Below are positions 11,101 through 25,200 of a stretch of DNA of 64,000 nt, in pieces. This DNA is from Nematostella vectensis (Eukaryota; Cnidaria; Anthozoa; Actiniaria; Edwardsiidae), in NCBI RefSeq assembly GCF_932526225.1, contig NC_064040.1, forward strand, positions 622,001 to 686,000, in the 5' to 3' direction. Position numbers and translations under genes: made by a program. The notes beneath the pieces were generated by a model that was not told where the DNA came from, did not search any database, and was given only the letters and a program-made list of their open reading frames with translations. Each line of letters opens with the position of its first letter. The stretch's first letter is position 1.

Positions 11101-12240
11101 TTTTTTCCGAGTATACTGTTTTATTTTTCCTAATGTTACTTTTTGGAATTTACATTCGGAAAAAAATTATTGATTGTAACCTTTTGGAGGTTACACTCGT
11201 AAAACAAATTCCCGAATGTAACCCTGAAGCTTTTCCCGAATGTAACCTCCAGTCCGATGGTGACTTTGCTTGGGATAGTTTACGATACCAATAGTATTAA
11301 CAGTAATTTTCATTACAATTCCCTTCAGCAATGCCACGTTAGTCTTTCGTTGCGGGCACTTGACTACTACAGCAGCGACCCGGGTTCGATTCCCGCTGAT
11401 AGCCTATTTTTTTTCTTTATTTTTTTTTAAATATCGATACTTAATTATACTGTTCTTGGTGTGTCATGACATAAAAAGAAGGTATAGGGACATTTTTATG
11501 TACTCTCAGAATCTTTGATGTGCTCATGCTTTGTTCAGGATCCTGTACATATTTTATGCACACAAGAACTAACTAGATTCCTTGGATAACTTGATTAAGT
11601 AGATTCTAGCATAGAGCATAGCGCTCGATAGATTGATATACCTTTTTTTCCGAGTATACTGTTTTATTATTCCTAATGTTCCTTTTTGGAATTTACATTC
11701 GGAAAAAAAATTATTGATTGTAACCTTTTGGAGGTTACACTCGTAAAACAAATTCCCGAGTGTAACCCTGAAGCTTTTCCCGAATGTAACCTCCAGTCCG
11801 ATGGTGACTTTGCTTGGGATAGTTTACGATACCAATAGTATTAAAAGTAATTTTCATTACAATTCCCTTCAGCACTGCCACGTTAGTCTTTCGTTGCGGG
11901 CACTTGACTACTAACGCAGCGACCCGGGTTCGATTCCCGCTGATAGCCTTTTTTTTTTCTTTATTTATTTTTTTTAAATATCGATACTTAATTATACTGT
12001 TCTTGGTGTGTTATGACATAAAAAGAAGGTATAGGGACATTTTTATGTACTCTCAGCATCTTTGATGTGCTCATGCTTTGTTCAGGATCCTGTACATATT
12101 TTATGCACACAAGAACTAACTAGATTCCTTGGTTAACTTGATTAAGTAGATTCTAACATAGAGCATAGCGCTCGATAGATTGATATACCTTTTTTTTCGA
12201 GTATACTGTTTTATTTTTCCTAATGTTAATTTTTGGAATT
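8161..12240 (+). repeat. Higher-order block L, copy 1
   Basis: About 7.5 units that match 14151-18230 at a constant offset of 5,990 bp (11 units). Shared marks are GGATATTTTT early in the block, CATTCCGAAA units, two units with the one-base-shorter anticodon region (CTTGAAACTACC at about 9730 and 10271), CCAGCTG after the T loop at about 10845, and CTCAGAATC near 11505. Only scattered single-base differences separate the copies, such as ACAGCAGCG here against ACCGCAGCG there. The match ends where CATTCAGAAA here replaces CATTCGGAAA in copy 2. Confidence 0.88.
9703..9773 (+). pseudogene. tRNA-like copy with one-base-shorter anticodon region
   Basis: CTTGAAACTACCGCAG replaces CTTGACTACTACCGCAG, giving 71 nt and disrupting the 7-nt anticodon loop. 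The same change is at 10245-10315, 15694-15764 and 16236-16306. This marks one tandem doubling followed by copying of the pair as part of block L. Confidence 0.7.
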
Positions 12241-14150
12241 TACATTCAGAAAAAAAAAAATTGATTGTAACCTTTTGGAGGTTACACTCGTAAAACAAAT
12301 TCCCGAATGTAACCCTGAAGCTTTTCCCGAATGTAACCTCCAGTCCGATGGTGACTTTGCTTGGGATAGTTTACGATACCAATAGTATTAAAAGTAATTT
12401 TCATTACAATTCCCTTCAGCAATGCCACGTTAGTCTTTCGTTGCGGGCACTTGACTACTACCGCAGCGACCCGGGTTCGATTCCCGCTGATAGCCTATTT
12501 TTTTTCTTTATTTTTTTTTTTAAATATCGATTCTTTATTATACTGTTCTTGGTGTGTCATGACATAAAAAGAAGGTATAGGGACATTTTTATGTACTCTC
12601 AGCATCTATGATGTGCTCATGCTTTGTTCAGGATCCTGTACATATTTTATGCACACAGGAACTAACTAGATTACTTGGATAACTTGATTAAGTAGATTCT
12701 AACATAGAGCATAGCGCTCGATAGATTGATATACCTTTTTTTCCGAGTATACTGTTTTATTTTTCCTAATGTTACTTTTTGGAATTTACATTCGGAAAAA
12801 AAATATTGATTGTAACCTTTTGGAGGTTACACTCGTAAAACAAATTCCCGAATGTAACCCTGAAGCTTTTCCCGAATGTAACCTCCAGTCCGATGTTGAC
12901 TTTGCTTGGGATAGTTTACGATACCAATAGTATTAAAAGTAATTTTCATTACAATTCCCTTCAGCAATGCCACGTTAGTCTTTCGTTGCGGGCACTTGAC
13001 TACTAACGCAGCGACCCGGGTTCGATTCCCGCTGATAGCCTATTTTTTTTTTCTTTATTTTTTTTTTTTAAATATCGATACTTAATTATACTGTTCTTGG
13101 TGTGTCATGACATAAAAAGAAGGTATAGGGACATTTTTATGTACTCTCAGCATCTTTGATGTGCTCATGCTTTGTTCAGGATCCTGTACATATTCTATGC
13201 ACACAAGAACTAACTAGATTCCTTGGATAACTTGATTAAGTAGATTCTAACATAGAGCATAGCGCTGGATAGATTGATATACCTTTTTTCCGAGTATACT
13301 GTTTTATTTTTCCTAATGTTACTTTTTGGAATTTACATTCGGAAAAAAAATATTGATTGTAACCTTTTGGAGGTTACATTCGTAAAACAAATTCCCGAAT
13401 GTAACCCTGAAGCTTTTCCCGAATGTAACCTCCAGTCCGATGGTGACTTTGCTTGGGATAGTTTACGATACCAATAGTATTAAAAGTAATTTTCATTACA
13501 ATTCCCTTCAGCACTGCCACGTTAGTCTTTCGTTGCGGGCACTTGACTACTAACCCAGCGACCCGGATTCGATTCCCGCTGATAGCCTATTTTTTTTTCT
13601 TTATTTTTTTTTAAATATCGATACTTAATTATACTGTTCTTGGTGTGTCATGACATAAAAAGAAGGTATAGTGACATTTTTATGTACTCTCAGCATCTTT
13701 GATGTGCTCATGCTTTGTTCAGGATCCTGTACATATTTTATGCACACAAGAACTAACTAGATTCCTTGGTTAACTTGATTAAGTAGATTCTAACATAGAG
13801 CATAGCGCTCGATAGATTGATATACCTTTTTTTTCGAGTATACTGTTTTATTTTTCCTAATGTTACTTTTTGGAATTTACATTCGGAAAAAAAATTATCG
13901 ATTGTAACCTTTTGGAGGTTACACTCGTAAAACAAATTCCCGAATGTAACCCTGAAGCTTTTCCCGAATGTAACCTCGAGTCCGATGGTGACTTTGCTTG
14001 GGATAGTTTACGATACCAATAGTATTAAAAGTAATTTTCATTACAATTCCCTTCAGTAATGCCACGTTAGTCTTTCGTTGCGGGCACTTGACTACTAACG
14101 CAGCGACCCGGGTTCGATTCCCGCTGATAGCCTTTTTTTTTGTCTTTATT
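12240..14150 (+). repeat. Spacer between L copies, related to 18.2-20.9 kb
   Basis: Four units (B boxes 12474, 13019, 13566, 14111). The first two match 20102 and 20647 at +7,628 bp. The last three match 18463, 19010 and 19555 at +5,444 bp. The 12474 unit carries CATTCAGAAA with a very long A run, also seen at 2671 and 20102. The 13566 unit has the damaged B box GATTCGATTCC, shared with 1579 and 19010. Confidence 0.8.
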
Positions 14151-17100
14151 TTAAATATCGATACTTAATTATACTGTTCTTGGTGTGTCATGACATAAAA
14201 AGAAGGTATAGGGATATTTTTATGTACTCTCAGCATCTTCGATGTGCTCATGCTTTGTTCAGGATCCTGCACATATTTTATGCACACAAGAACTAACTAG
14301 ATTTCTTGGATAACTTGATTAAGTAGATTCTAACATAGAGCATAGCGCTCGATAGATTGATATACCTTTTTTCCGAGTATACTGTTTTATTTTTCCTAAT
14401 GTTACTTTTTGGAATTTACATTCCGAAAACAAAATTATCGATTGTAACCTTTTGGAGGTTACACTCGTAAAACAAATTCCCGAATGTAACCCTGAAGCTT
14501 TTCCCGAATGTAACCTCCAGTCCGATGGTGACTTTGCTTGGGATAGTTTACGATACAAATAGTATTAAAAGTAATTTTCATTACAATTCCCTTCAGCAAT
14601 GCCACGTTAGTCTTTCGTTGCGGGCACTTGACTACTAACGCAGCGACCCGGGTTCGATTCCCGCTGATAGCCTATTTTTTTTTCTTTATTTTTTTTTTTA
14701 AAATATCGATACTTAATTATACTGTTCTTGGTGTGTCATGACATAAAAAGAAGGTATAGGGACATTTTGATGTACTCTCAGCATCTTTGATGTGCTCATG
14801 CTTTGTTCAGGATCCTGTACATATTTTATGCACACAAGAACTAACTAGATTTCTTGGATAACTTGATTAAGTAGATTCTAACATAGAGCATAGCGCTCGA
14901 TAGATTGATATACCTTTTTTCCGAGTATACTGTTTTATTTTTCCTAATGTTACTTTTTGGAATTTACATTCCGAAAAAAAAATTATCGATTGTAACCTTT
15001 TGGAGGTTACACTCGTAAAACAAATTCCCGAATGTAACCCTGAAGCTTTTCCCGAATGTAACCTCCAGTCCGATGGTGACTTTGCTTGGGATAGTTTACG
15101 ATACAAATAGTATTAAAAGTAATTTTCATTACAATTCCCTTCAGCAATGCCACGTTAGTCTTTCGTTGCGGGCACTTGACTACTAACGCAGCGACCCGGG
15201 TTCGATTCCCGCTGATAGCCTATTTTTTTTTCTTTATTTTTTTTTTAAAATATCGATACTTAATTATACTGTTCTTGGTGTGTCATGACATAAAAAGAAG
15301 GTATAGGGACATTTTGATGTACTCTCAGCATCTTTGATGTGCTCATGCTTTGTTCAGGATCCTGTACATATTCTAAGCACACAAGAACTAACTAGATTCC
15401 TTGGATAACTTGATTAAGTAGATTCTAACATAGAGCATAGCGCTCGATAGATTGATATACCTTTTTTCCGAGTATACTGTTTTATTTTTCCTAATGTTAC
15501 TTTTTGGAATTTACATTCGGAAAAAAATTATTGATTGTAACCTTTTGGAGGTTACACTCGTAAAACAAATTCCCGAATGTAACCCTGAAGCTTTTCCCGA
15601 ATGTAACCTCCAGTCCGATGGTGACTTTGCTTGGGATAGTTTACGATACCAATAGTATTAACAGTAATTTTCATTACAATTCCCTTCAGCAATGCCACGT
15701 TAGTCTTTCGTTGCGGGCACTTGAAACTACCGCAGCGACCCGGGTTCGATTCCCGCTGATAGCCTATTTTTTTTCTTTATTTTTTTTTAAATATCGATAC
15801 TTAATTATACTGTTCTTGGTGTGTCATGACATAAAAAGAAGGTATAGGGACATTTTTATGTACTCTCAGCATCTATGATGTGCTCATGCTTTGTTCAGGA
15901 TCCTGTACATATTTTATGCACACAAGAACTAACTAGATTCCTTGGATAACTTGATTAAGTAGATTCTAACATAGAGCATAGCGCTCGATAGATTGATATA
16001 CCTTTTTTACCGAGTATACTGTTTTATTTTTCCTAATGTTACTTTTTGGAATTTACATTCGGAAAAAAATTATTGATTGTAACCTTTTGGAGGTTACACT
16101 CGTAAAACAAATTCCCGAATGTAACCCTGAAGCTTTTCCCGAATGTAACCTCCAGTCCGATGGTGACTTTGCTTGGGATAGTTTACGATACCAATAGTAT
16201 TAACAGTAATTTTCATTACAATTCCCTTCAGCAATGCCACGTTAGTCTTTCGTTGCGGGCACTTGAAACTACCGCAGCGACCCGGGTTCGATTCCCGCTG
16301 ATAGCCTATTTTTTTTCTTTATTTTTTTTTAAATATCGATACTTAATTATACTGTTCTTGGTGTGTCATGACATAAAAAGAAGGTATAGGGACATTTTTA
16401 TGTACTCTCAGCATCTATGATGTGCTCATGCTTTGTTCAGGATCCTGTACATATTTTATGCACACAAGAACTAACTAGATTCCTTGGATAACTTGATTAA
16501 GTAGATTCTAACATAGAGCATAGCGCTCGATAGATTGATATACCTTTTTTACCGAGTATACTGTTTTATTTTCCTAATGTTACTTTTTGGAATTTACATT
16601 CGGAAAAAAAATTATCGATTGTAACCTTTTGGAGGTTACACTCGTAAAACATTGTCCCGAATGTAACCCTGAAGCTTTTCCCGAATGTAACCTCCAATCC
16701 GATGGTGACTTTGCTTGGGATAGTTTACGATACCAATAGTATTAAAAGTAATTTTCATTACAATTCCCTTCAGCAATGCCACGTTAGTCTTTCGTTGCGG
16801 GCACTTGACTACTACCGCAGCGACCCGGGTTCGATTCCAGCTGATAGCCTATTTTTTTTTCTTTATTTTTTTTCTTAAATATCGATACTTAATTATACTG
16901 TTCTTGGTGTGTCATGACATAAAAAGAAGGTATAGGGACATTTTTATGTACTCTCAGCATCTTTGATGTGCTCATGCTTTGTTCAGGATCCTGTACATAT
17001 TCTATGCACACAAGAACTAACTAGATTCCTTGGATAACTTGATTAAGTAGATTCTAACATAGAGCATAGCGCTGGATAGATTGATATACCTTTTTTCCGA

Positions 17101-18230
17101 GTATACTGTTTTATTTTTCCTAATGTTACTTTTTGGAATTTACATTCGGAAAAAAATTATTGATTGTAACCTTTTGGAGGTTACACTCGTAAAACAAATT
17201 CCCGAATGTAACCCTGAAGCTTTTCCCGAATGTAACCTCCAGTCCGATGGTGACTTTGCTTGGGATAGTTTACGATACCAATAGTATTAACAGTAATTTT
17301 CATTACAATTCCCTTCAGCAATGCCACGTTAGTCTTTCGTTGCGGGCACTTGACTACTACCGCAGCGACCCGGGTTCGATTCCCGCTGATAGCCTATTTT
17401 TTTTCTTTATTTTTTTTTAAATATCGATACTTAATTATACTGTTCTTGGTGTGTCATGACATAAAAAGAAGGTATAGGGACATTTTTATGTACTCTCAGA
17501 ATCTTTGATGTGCTCATGCTTTGTTCAGGATCCTGTACATATTTTATGCACACAAGAACTAACTAGATTCCTTGGATAACTTGATTAAGTAGATTCTAAC
17601 ATAGAGCATAGCGCTCGATAGATTGATATACCTTTTTTTCCGAGTATACTGTTTTATTATTCCTAATGTTCCTTTTTGGAATTTACATTCGGAAAAAAAA
17701 TTATTGATTGTAACCTTTTGGAGGTTACATTCGTAAAACAAATTCCCGAGTGTAACCCTGAAGCTTTTCCCGAATGTAACCTCCAGTCCGATGGTGACTT
17801 TGCTTGGGATAGTTTACGATACCAATAGTATTAAAAGTAATGTTCATTACAATTCCCTTCAGCACTGCCACGTTAGTCTTTCGTTGCGGGCACTTGACTA
17901 CTAACGCAGCGACCCGGGTTCGATTCCCGCTGATAGCCTTTTTTTTTTCTTTATTTATTTTTTTTAAATATCGATACTTAATTATACTGTTCTTGGTGTG
18001 TTATGACATAAAAAGAAGGTATAGGGACATTTTTATGTACTCTCAGCATCTTTGATGTGCTCATGCTTTGTTCAGGATCCTGTACATATTTTATGCACAC
18101 AAGAACTAACTAGATTCCTTGGTTAACTTGATTAAGTAGATTCTAACATAGAGCATAGCGCTCGATAGATTGATATACCTTTTTTTTCGAGTATACTGTT
18201 TTATTTTTCCTAATGTTACTTTTTGGAATT
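14151..18230 (+). repeat. Higher-order block L, copy 2
   Basis: Second copy of block L. The short-anticodon-region units lie at about 15721 and 16263, and the CCAGCTG unit at about 16836. The left boundary is close to a T tract and the right boundary lies inside a unit near 18230. The breakpoints are therefore not at a fixed place in the unit, as expected for unequal homologous exchange. Confidence 0.88.
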
Positions 18231-21200
18231 TACATTCGGAAAAAAAATATTGATTGTAACCTTTTGGAGGTTACACTCGTAAAACAAATTCCCGAATGTA
18301 ACCCTGAAGCTTTTCCCGAATGTAACCTCCAGTCCGATGTTGACTTTGCTTGGGATAGTTTACGATACCAATAGTATTAAAAGTAATTTTCATTACAATT
18401 CCCTTCAGCAATGCCACGTTAGTCTTTCGTTGCGGGCACTTGACTACTAACGCAGCGACCCGGGTTCGATTCCCGCTGATAGCCTATTTTTTTTTTCTTT
18501 ATTTTTTTTTTTTAAATATCGATACTTAATTATACTGTTCTTGGTGTGTCATGACATAAAAAGAAGGTATAGGGACATTTTTATGTACTCTCAGCATCTT
18601 TGATGTGCTCATGCTTTGTTCAGGATCCTGTACATATTCTATGCACACAAGAACTAACTAGATTCCTTGGATAACTTGATTAAGTAGATTCTAACATAGA
18701 GCATAGCGCTGGATAGATTGATATACCTTTTTTCCGAGTATACTGTTTTATTTTTCCTAATGTTACTTTTTGGAATTTACATTCGGAAAAAAATTATTGA
18801 TTGTAACCTTTTGGAGGTTACATTCGTAAAACAAATTCCCGAATGTAACCCTGAAGCTTTTCCCGAATGTAACCTCCAGTCCGATGGTGACTTTGCTTGG
18901 GATAGTTTACGATACCAATAGTATTAAAAGTAATTTTCATTACAATTCCCTTCAGCACTGCCACGTTAGTCTTTCGTTGCGGGCACTTGACTACTAACCC
19001 AGCGACCCGGATTCGATTCCCGCTGATAGCCTATTTTTTTTTCTTTATTTTTTTTTAAATATCGATACTTAATTATACTGTTCTTGGTGTGTCATGACAT
19101 AAAAAGAAGGTATAGTGACATTTTTATGTACTCTCAGCATCTTTGATGTGCTCATGCTTTGTTCAGGATCCTGTACATATTTTATGCACACAAGAACTAA
19201 CTAGATTCCTTGGTTAACTTGATTAAGTAGATTCTAACATAGAGCATAGCGCTCGATAGATTGATATACCTTTTTTTTCGAGTATACTGTTTTATTTTTC
19301 CTAATGTTACTTTTTGGAATTTACATTCGGAAAAAAAATTATCGATTGTAACCTTTTGGAGGTTACACTCGTAAAACAAATTCCCGAATGTAACCCTGAA
19401 GCTTTTCCCGAATGTAACCTCGAGTCCGATGGTGACTTTGCTTGGGATAGTTTACGATACCAATAGTATTAAAAGTAATTTTCATTACAATTCCCTTCAG
19501 TAATGCCACGTTAGTCTTTCGTTGCGGGCACTTGACTACTAACGCAGCGACCCGGGTTCGATTCCCGCTGATAGCCTTTTTTTTTTCTTTATTTATTTTT
19601 TTTAAATATCGATACTTAATTATACTGTTCTTGGTGTGTTATGACATAAAAAGAAGGTATAGGGACATTTTTATGTACTCTCAGCATCTTTGATGTGCTC
19701 ATGCTTTGTTCAGGATCCTGTACATATTTTATGCACACAAGAACTAACTAGATTCCTTGGTTAACTTGATTAAGTAGATTCTAACATAGAGCATAGCGCT
19801 CGATAGATTGATATACCTTTTTTTTCGAGTATACTGTTTTATTTTTCCTAATGTTACTTTTTGGAATTTACATTCAGAAAAAAAAAAATTGATTGTAACC
19901 TTTTGGAGGTTACACTCGTAAAACAAATTCCCGAATGTAACCCTGAAGCTTTTCCCGAATGTAACCTCCAGTCCGATGGTGACTTTGCTTGGGATAGTTT
20001 ACGATACCAATAGTATTAAAAGTAATTTTCATTACAATTCCCTTCAGCAATGCCACGTTAGTCTTTCGTTGCGGGCACTTGACTACTACCGCAGCGACCC
20101 GGGTTCGATTCCCGCTGATAGCCTATTTTTTTTCTTTATTTTTTTTTTTAAATATCGATACTTAATTATACTGTTCTTGGTGTGTCATGACATAAAAAGA
20201 AGGTATAGGGACATTTTTATGTACTCTCAGCATCTATGATGTGCTCATGCTTTGTTCAGGATCCTGTACATATTTTATGCACACAGGAACTAACTAGATT
20301 ACTTGGATAACTTGATTAAGTAGATTCTAACATAGAGCATAGCGCTCGATAGATTGATATACCTTTTTTTCCGAGTATACTGTTTTATTTTTCCTAATGT
20401 TACTTTTTGGAATTTACATTCGGAAAAAAAATATTGATTGTAACCTTTTGGAGGTTACACTCGTAAAACAAATTCCCGAATGTAACCCTGAAGCTTTTCC
20501 CGAATGTAACCTCCAGTCCGATGTTGACTTTGCTTGGGATAGTTTACGATACCAATAGTATTAAAAGTAATTTTCATTACAATTCCCTTCAGCAATGCCA
20601 CGTTAGTCTTTCGTTGCGGGCACTTGACTACTAACGCAGCGACCCGGGTTCGATTCCCGCTGATAGCCTATTTTTTTTTTCTTTATTTTTTTTTTTTAAA
20701 TATCGATACTTAATTATAATGTTCTTGGTGTGTCATGACATAAAAAGAAGGTATAGGGACATTTTTATGTACTCTCAGCATCTTTGATGTGCTCATGCTT
20801 TGTTCAGGATCCTGTACATATTCTATGCACACAAGAACTAACTAGATTCCTTGGATAACTTGATTAAGTAGATTCTAACATAGAGCATAGCGCTGGATAG
20901 ATTGATATACCTTTTTTCCGAGTATACTGTTTTATTTTTCCTAATGTTACTTTTTGGAATTTACATTCGGAAAAAAATTATTGATTGTAACCTTTTGGAG
21001 GTTACACTCGTAAAACAAATTCCCGAATGTAACCCTGAAGCTTTTCCCGAATGTAACCTCCAGTCCGATGGTGATTTTGCTTGGGATAGTTTACGATACC
21101 AATAGTATTAACAGTAATTTTCATTACAATTCCCTTCAGCAATGCCACGTTAGTCTTTCGTTGCGGGCACTTGACTACTACCGCAGCGACCCGGGTTCGA

Positions 21201-24200
21201 TTCCCGCTGATAGCCTATTTTTTTTCTTTATTTTTTTTTAAATATCGATACTTAATTATACTGTTCTTGGTGTGTCATGACATAAAAAGAAGGTATAGGG
21301 ACATTTTTATGTACTCTCAGCATCTATGATGTGCTCATGCTTTGTTCAGGATCCTGTACATATTTTATGCACAAAAGAACTAACTAGATTCCTTGGATAA
21401 CTTGATTAAGTAGATTCTAACATAGAGCATAGCGCTCGATAGATTGATATACCTTTTTTACCGAGTATACTGTTTTATTTTCCTAATGTTACTTTTTGGA
21501 ATTTACATTCGGAAAAAAAAATATCGATTGTAACCTTTTGGAGGTTACACTCGTAAAACAAAGTCCCGAATGTAACCCTGAAGCTTTTCCCGAATGTAAC
21601 ATCCAGTCCGATGGTGACTTTGCTTGGGATAGTTTACGATACCAATAGTATTAAAAGTAATTTTCATTACAATTCCCTTCAGCAATGCCACGTTAGTCTT
21701 TCGTTGCGGGCACTTGACTACTAACGCAGCGACCCGGGTTCGATTCCCGCTGATAGCCTATTTTTTTTTCTTTATTTTAAATATCGATACTTAATTATAC
21801 TGTTCTTGGTGTGTCATGACATAAAAAGAAGGTATAGGGACATTTTTATGTACTCTCAGCATCTTCGATGTGCTCATGCTTTGTTCAGGATCCTGCACAT
21901 ATTTTATGCACACAAGAACTAACTAGATTTCTTGGATAACTTGATTAAGTAGATTCTAACATAGAGCATAGCGCTCGATAGATTGATATACCTTTTTTCC
22001 GAGTATACTGTTTTATTTTTCCTAATGTTACTTTTTGGAATTTACATTCGGAAAAAAAATTTTTGATTGTAACCTTTTGGAGGTTACACTCGTAAAACAA
22101 ATTCCCGAATGTAACCCTGAAGCTTTTCCCGAATGTAACCTCCAGTCCGATGTTGACTTTGCTTGGGATAGTTTACGATACCAATAGTATTGAAAGTAAT
22201 TTTCATTACAATTCCCTTCAGCAATGCCACGTTAGTCTTTCGTTGCGGGCACTTGACTACTACCGCAGCGACCCGGGTTCGATTCCCGCTGATAGCCTAT
22301 TTTTTTTCTTTATTTTTTTTTTAAAATATCGATACTTAATTATACTGTTCTTGGTGTGTCATGACATAAAAAGAAGGTATAGGGACATTTTATGTACTCT
22401 CAGCATCTTTGATGTGCTCATGCTTTGTTCAGGATCCTGTACATATTCTATGCACACAAGAACTAACTAGATTCCTTGGATAACTTGATTAAGTAGATTC
22501 TAACATAGAGCATAGCGCTCGATAGATTGATATACCTTTTTTCCGAGTATACTGTTTTATTTTTCCTAATGTTACTTTTTGGAATTTACATTCGGGAAAA
22601 AATTATTGATTGTAACCTTTTGGAGGTTACACTCGTAAAACAAATTCCCGAATGTAACCCTGAAGCTTTTCCCGAATGTAACCTCCAGTCCGATGGTGAC
22701 TTTGCTTGGGATAGTTTACGATACCAATAGTATTAACAGTAATTTTCATTACAATTCCCTTCAGCAATGCCACGTTAGTCTTTCGTTGCGGGCACTTGAC
22801 TACTACCGCAGCGACCCGGGTTCGAATCCCGCTGATAGCCTATTTTTTTTCTTTATTTTTTTTTAAATATCGATACTTAATTATACTGTTCTTGGTGTGT
22901 CATGACATAAAAAGAGGGTATAGGGACATTTTTATGTACTCTCAGCATCTATGATGTGCTCATGCTTTGTTCAGGATCCTGTACATATTTTATGCACACA
23001 AGAACTAACTAGATTCCTTGGATAACTTGATTATGTAGATTCTAACATAGAGCATAGCGCTCGATAGATTGATATACCTTTTTTACCGAGTATACTGTTT
23101 TATTCTCCTAATGTTACTTTTTGGAATTTACATTCGGAAAAAAAATTATCGATTGTAACCTTTTGGAGGTTACACTCGTAAAACAAAGTCCCGAATGTAA
23201 CCCTGAAGCTTTTCCCGAATGTAACCTCCAATCCGATGGTGACTTTGCTTGGGATAGTTTACGATACCAATAGTATTAAAAGTAATTTTCATTACAATTC
23301 CCTTCAGCAATGCCACGTTAGTCTTTCGTTGCGGGCACTTGACTACTACCGCAGCTACCCGGGTTCGATTCCCGCTGATAGCCTTTTTTTTTTTCTTTAT
23401 TTTTTTTTTAAATATCGATACTTAATTATACTGTTCTTGGTGTGTCATAACATAAAAAGAAGGTATAGGTACATTTTTATGTACTCTCAGCATCTTTGAT
23501 GTGCTCATGCTTTGTTCAGGATCCTGTACATATTTTATGCGCACAAGAACTAACTAGATTCCTTGGATAACTTGATTAAGTAGATTCTAACATAGAGCAT
23601 AGCGCTCGATAGATTGATATACCTTTTTTTCCGAGTATACTGTTTTATTTTTCCTAATGTTACTTTTTGGAATTTACATTCGGAAAAAAAAATATTGATT
23701 GTAACCTTTTGGAGGTTACACTCGTAAAACAAATTCCCGAATGTAACCCTGAAGCTTTTCCCGAATGTAACCTCCAGTCCGATGTTGACTTTGCTTGGGA
23801 TAGTTTACGATACCAATAGTATTAAAATTAATTTTCATTACGATTCCCTTCAGCAATGCCACGTTAGTCTTTCGTTGCGGGCACTTGACTACTAACGCAA
23901 CGACCCGGGTTCGATTCCCGCTGATAGCCTATTTTTTTTTTTCTTTATTATTTTTTTTTTAATATCGATACTTAATTATACTGTTCTTGGTGTGTTATGA
24001 CATAAAAAGAAGGTATAGGGACATTTTTATGTACTCTCAGCATCTTTGATGTGCTCATGCTTTGTTCAGGATCCTGTACATATTTTATGCACACAAGAAC
24101 TAACTAGATTCCTTGGATAACTTGATTAAGTAGATTCTAACATAGAGCATAGCGCTCGATAGATTGATATACCTTTTTTTCCGAGTATACTGTTTTATTT

Positions 24201-25200
24201 TTCCTAATGTTACTTTTTGGAATTTACATTCGGAAAAAAAAATATTGATTGTAACCTTTTGGAGGTTACACTCGTAAAACAAATTCCCGAATGTAACCCT
24301 GAAGCTTTTCCCGAATGTAACCTCCAGTCCGATGTTGACTTTGCTTGGGATAGTTTACGATACCAATAGTATTAAAAGTAATTTTCATTACAATTCCCTT
24401 CAGCAATGCCACGTTAGTCTTTCGTTGCGGGCACTTGACTACTAACGTAGCGACACGGGTTCGATTCCCGCTGATAGCTTTTTTTTTTTTTCTTTATTTT
24501 TTTTTTTTAAATATCGATACTTAATTATACTGTTCTTGGTGTGTCATGACATAAAAAGAAGGTATAGGGACATTTTTATGTACTCTCAGCATCTTTGATG
24601 TGCTCATGCTTTGTTCAGGATCCTGTACATATTCTATGCACACAAGAACTAACTAGATTCCTTGGATAACTTGATTAAGTAGATTCTAACATAGAGCATA
24701 GCGCTCGATAGATTGATATACCTTTTTTTCCGAGTATACTGTTTTATTTTCCTAATGTTACTTTTTGGAATTTACATTCGGAAAAAAAATTATCGATTGT
24801 AACCTTTTGGAGGTTACACTCGTAAAACAAAGTCCCGAATGTAACCCTGAAGCTTTTCCCGAATGTAACATCCAGTCCGATGGTGACTTTGCTTGGGATA
24901 GTTTACGATACCAATAGTATTAAAAGTAATTTTCATTACAATTCCCTTCAGCAATGCCACGTTAGTCTTTCGTTGCGGGCACTTGACTACTAACGCAGCG
25001 ACCCGGGTTCGATTCCCGCTGATAGCCTATTTTTTTTTTCTTTATTTTAAATATCGATACTTAATTATACTGTTCTTGGTGTGTCATGACATAAAAAGAA
25101 GGTATAGGGACATTTTTATGTACTCTCAGCATCTTCGATGTGCTCATGCTTTGTTCAGGATCCTGCACATATTTTATGCACACAAGAACTAACTAGATTC
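18230..25200 (+). repeat. Array segment, units about 34-46
   Basis: Mosaic of subtypes already seen further left. It starts with the 18463-19555 trio, continues with copies of the 12474/13019 pair and of the 7578/8121 pair (here 21194/21737), and includes the third copy of the two-unit segment found at 3.4 and 5.6 kb (here 23020-24170). The B-box 22819 unit has TTCGAATCC. The 24458 unit has ACACGGG before the T loop, and its tRNA-like element ends in T instead of C. Confidence 0.78.
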
